Below are positions 6,375 through 7,588 of a stretch of 7,588 nt of DNA, in pieces. The notes beneath the pieces are model-generated. The model did not search any database. It was not told the DNA's origin and worked only from the letters and a program-made list of their open reading frames with translations. Every line of letters starts with the position of its first letter. Position 1 is the stretch's first letter. The DNA comes from an uncultured Bacteroidota bacterium (GTDB taxonomy: Bacteria > Bacteroidota > Bacteroidia > Chitinophagales > Chitinophagaceae): NCBI GenBank assembly GCA_903851455.1, contig CAINOM010000611.1, positions 1-7,588 on the forward strand, written 5' to 3'. The translations under genes and the position numbers were made by a program.

Positions 6375-7588
6375 ATGAAGGAAGCAGACATAAAGAAGAT
6401 CACCTTTGCCGGCGTACTGATCGCGATGGGTATCGTTTTCGGCGACCTCGGCACGTCTCCGCTATACACCTACAAGGCAATTCTCAATGGCCGGGTCATC
6501 ACCGAAGGATTAATACTTGGCAGTGTTTCTGCAATATTCTGGACACTCACCTTTCAGACAACGATAAAGTATGTATTCATTACGATGCGTGCCGACAATA
6601 ACGGAGAAGGCGGAATATTCTCACTCTTTGCACTGATAAGAAGACATGCCAAATGGCTGATCTGGCCCGCCATTATCGGCGCCAGCTTCATGATCGCCGA
6701 TAGTCTCATTACGCCGCCTATTTCAGTTACATCTGCCATTGAGGGATTGCGCGATATCCAACCGGACATACCCATTCTGCCCATCACGATTGGTATCCTG
6801 ATCGTCTTATTCCTGTTTCAGCGCAGCGGCACAGGCAGCATCGGCAAATTCTTCGGGCCGGCAATGATCGTGTGGTTTGTCATGATCGCCGTGCTCGGGT
6901 TTAACAACCTCGCAAAAGATTTATCTGTACTCAGGGCTATTAATCCACTTTTTGCGTACCGGCTCGTGCGGGCTTATCCCGGCGGGCTGTGGGTATTGGG
7001 TGGTGTGTTTCTATGTACCACCGGGGCCGAAGCCCTCTATGCCGATATGGGCCATGTGGGCAGGCGCAATATCCAAATGGCATGGATACTCATCAAGGTA
7101 TCACTGGTGTTGTGCTATTTCGGCGAGGCCGCGTTGCTGGAAAAACACTTAGGTCAGACATTAAGTAACGTAGATCCGTTTTACGGTCTTGTACCCAGGT
7201 GGTTTTTAATGCCCAGCATAGTTATTTCCACCCTGGCCACCATCATTGCCAGCCAGGCATTGATAAGCGGCACGTATACGCTCATCAATGAAGCAATCAG
7301 GCTAGACGTATGGCCAAAACTAAGGACCGTATTTCCCTCTGACCTGCAAGGCCAGGTATATATTCCGGCCATTAACTGGATGATGATGGCAGGCTGCATA
7401 GGCATGGTGCTGTATTTCCGGGAGTCCAGTAATATGGAAGCCGCATTCGGTTTGTCGGTGACACTCACTATGCTGATGACCACGGTGCTATTAAGCTACT
7501 ATCTCCACACGAAGCGATACCCGAAATTATTTACGTACGCCATCCTCATCATCTACTTATGGATAGAGATCACCTTTCTTGTCGCCAA
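6375..7588 (+). CDS. kup: Kup/HAK/KT family potassium transporter (3'-truncated by the window edge)
   Basis: Kup is an inner-membrane secondary K+ uptake protein, a K+/H+ symporter in characterised bacteria. The visible part is 404 codons plus two bases with no stop; family members usually have about 620-660 residues, so roughly a third is missing. Signatures in order: GIVFGDLGTSPLYTYKAIL in the first helix (19-37; Asp24 matches the conserved Asp of the GDIGTSPLY motif), NNGEGGIFSLFALIRR (75-90), IADSLITPPISVTSAIEGL (107-125), QRSGTGSIGKFFGPAMIVWF (149-168), TTGAEALYADMGHVGR (215-230), VDPFYGLVP (266-274) and ATIIASQALISGTYTLINEAIRL (288-310). Many hydrophobic helices match the roughly 12-helix core. 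ATG 6375 puts the family's N-terminal helix in its usual place. The leader has no Shine-Dalgarno and no good promoter match, so it may be read from upstream. Family identity is firm; ion specificity is inferred from the family. Confidence 0.96.
   Translation, partial: MKEADIKKITFAGVLIAMGIVFGDLGTSPLYTYKAILNGRVITEGLILGSVSAIFWTLTFQTTIKYVFITMRADNNGEGGIFSLFALIRRHAKWLIWPAIIGASFMIADSLITPPISVTSAIEGLRDIQPDIPILPITIGILIVLFLFQRSGTGSIGKFFGPAMIVWFVMIAVLGFNNLAKDLSVLRAINPLFAYRLVRAYPGGLWVLGGVFLCTTGAEALYADMGHVGRRNIQMAWILIKVSLVLCYFGEAALLEKHLGQTLSNVDPFYGLVPRWFLMPSIVISTLATIIASQALISGTYTLINEAIRLDVWPKLRTVFPSDLQGQVYIPAINWMMMAGCIGMVLYFRESSNMEAAFGLSVTLTMLMTTVLLSYYLHTKRYPKLFTYAILIIYLWIEITFLVA

Noticed and set aside
6952..7152. 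66-residue + strand open frame inside kup
   Set aside because: It is out of frame with an unbroken Kup coding region carrying the TGAEALYADMGH signature.
1..7588. CRISPR array, insertion sequence, tRNA or phage genes
   Set aside because: No regularly spaced repeats, transposase-like reading frames, terminal inverted repeats or tRNA-like folds were seen.

Overview
The window looks like a chromosomal potassium-uptake locus from a member of the phylum Bacteroidota, probably a Chitinophagaceae/Sphingobacteriia-type genome. Three things point there. The gene starts sit behind A-rich leaders with no AGGAGG-type Shine-Dalgarno. One intergenic region carries a good match to the Bacteroidota promoter (TTTG-N19-TAnnTTTG). 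The outer-membrane proteins are of the OmpL-like beta-barrel porin type often found next to kdp genes in this phylum. All six recognised genes and one unknown small ORF lie on the + strand.

Bases 1-2903 hold the end of a kdp operon: kdpB (its first ~34 codons lie outside the window), kdpC, and, only 3 nt after kdpC, a small four-helix membrane protein of the YnfA/UPF0060 family. After a 57-nt gap comes a signal-peptide-bearing outer-membrane porin (2961-4376), followed by a strong intrinsic terminator (4422-4452). These four genes look like one transcription unit, and its upstream part (kdpA and so on) is outside the window.

Bases 4453-7588 look like a second unit. A Bacteroidota-type promoter (4512-4542) lies directly in front of a second, shorter porin (4565-5662) that seems to start with TTG. 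Next come a 246-nt AT-rich gap with little recognisable content, a 133-residue protein of unknown function (5909-6310), and the first 404 codons of a Kup-family K+ transporter (6375 to the window end).

Taken together, the locus combines an ATP-driven high-affinity K+ pump (Kdp), a secondary K+ transporter (Kup) and two outer-membrane porins, so it could encode K+ passage across both membranes. That functional link is inferred from gene order. The KdpD/KdpE regulators are not in the window. The least conventional elements are the YnfA-like protein inside the kdp unit, the porin pair separated by a terminator and promoter, and the orphan ORF in front of kup.
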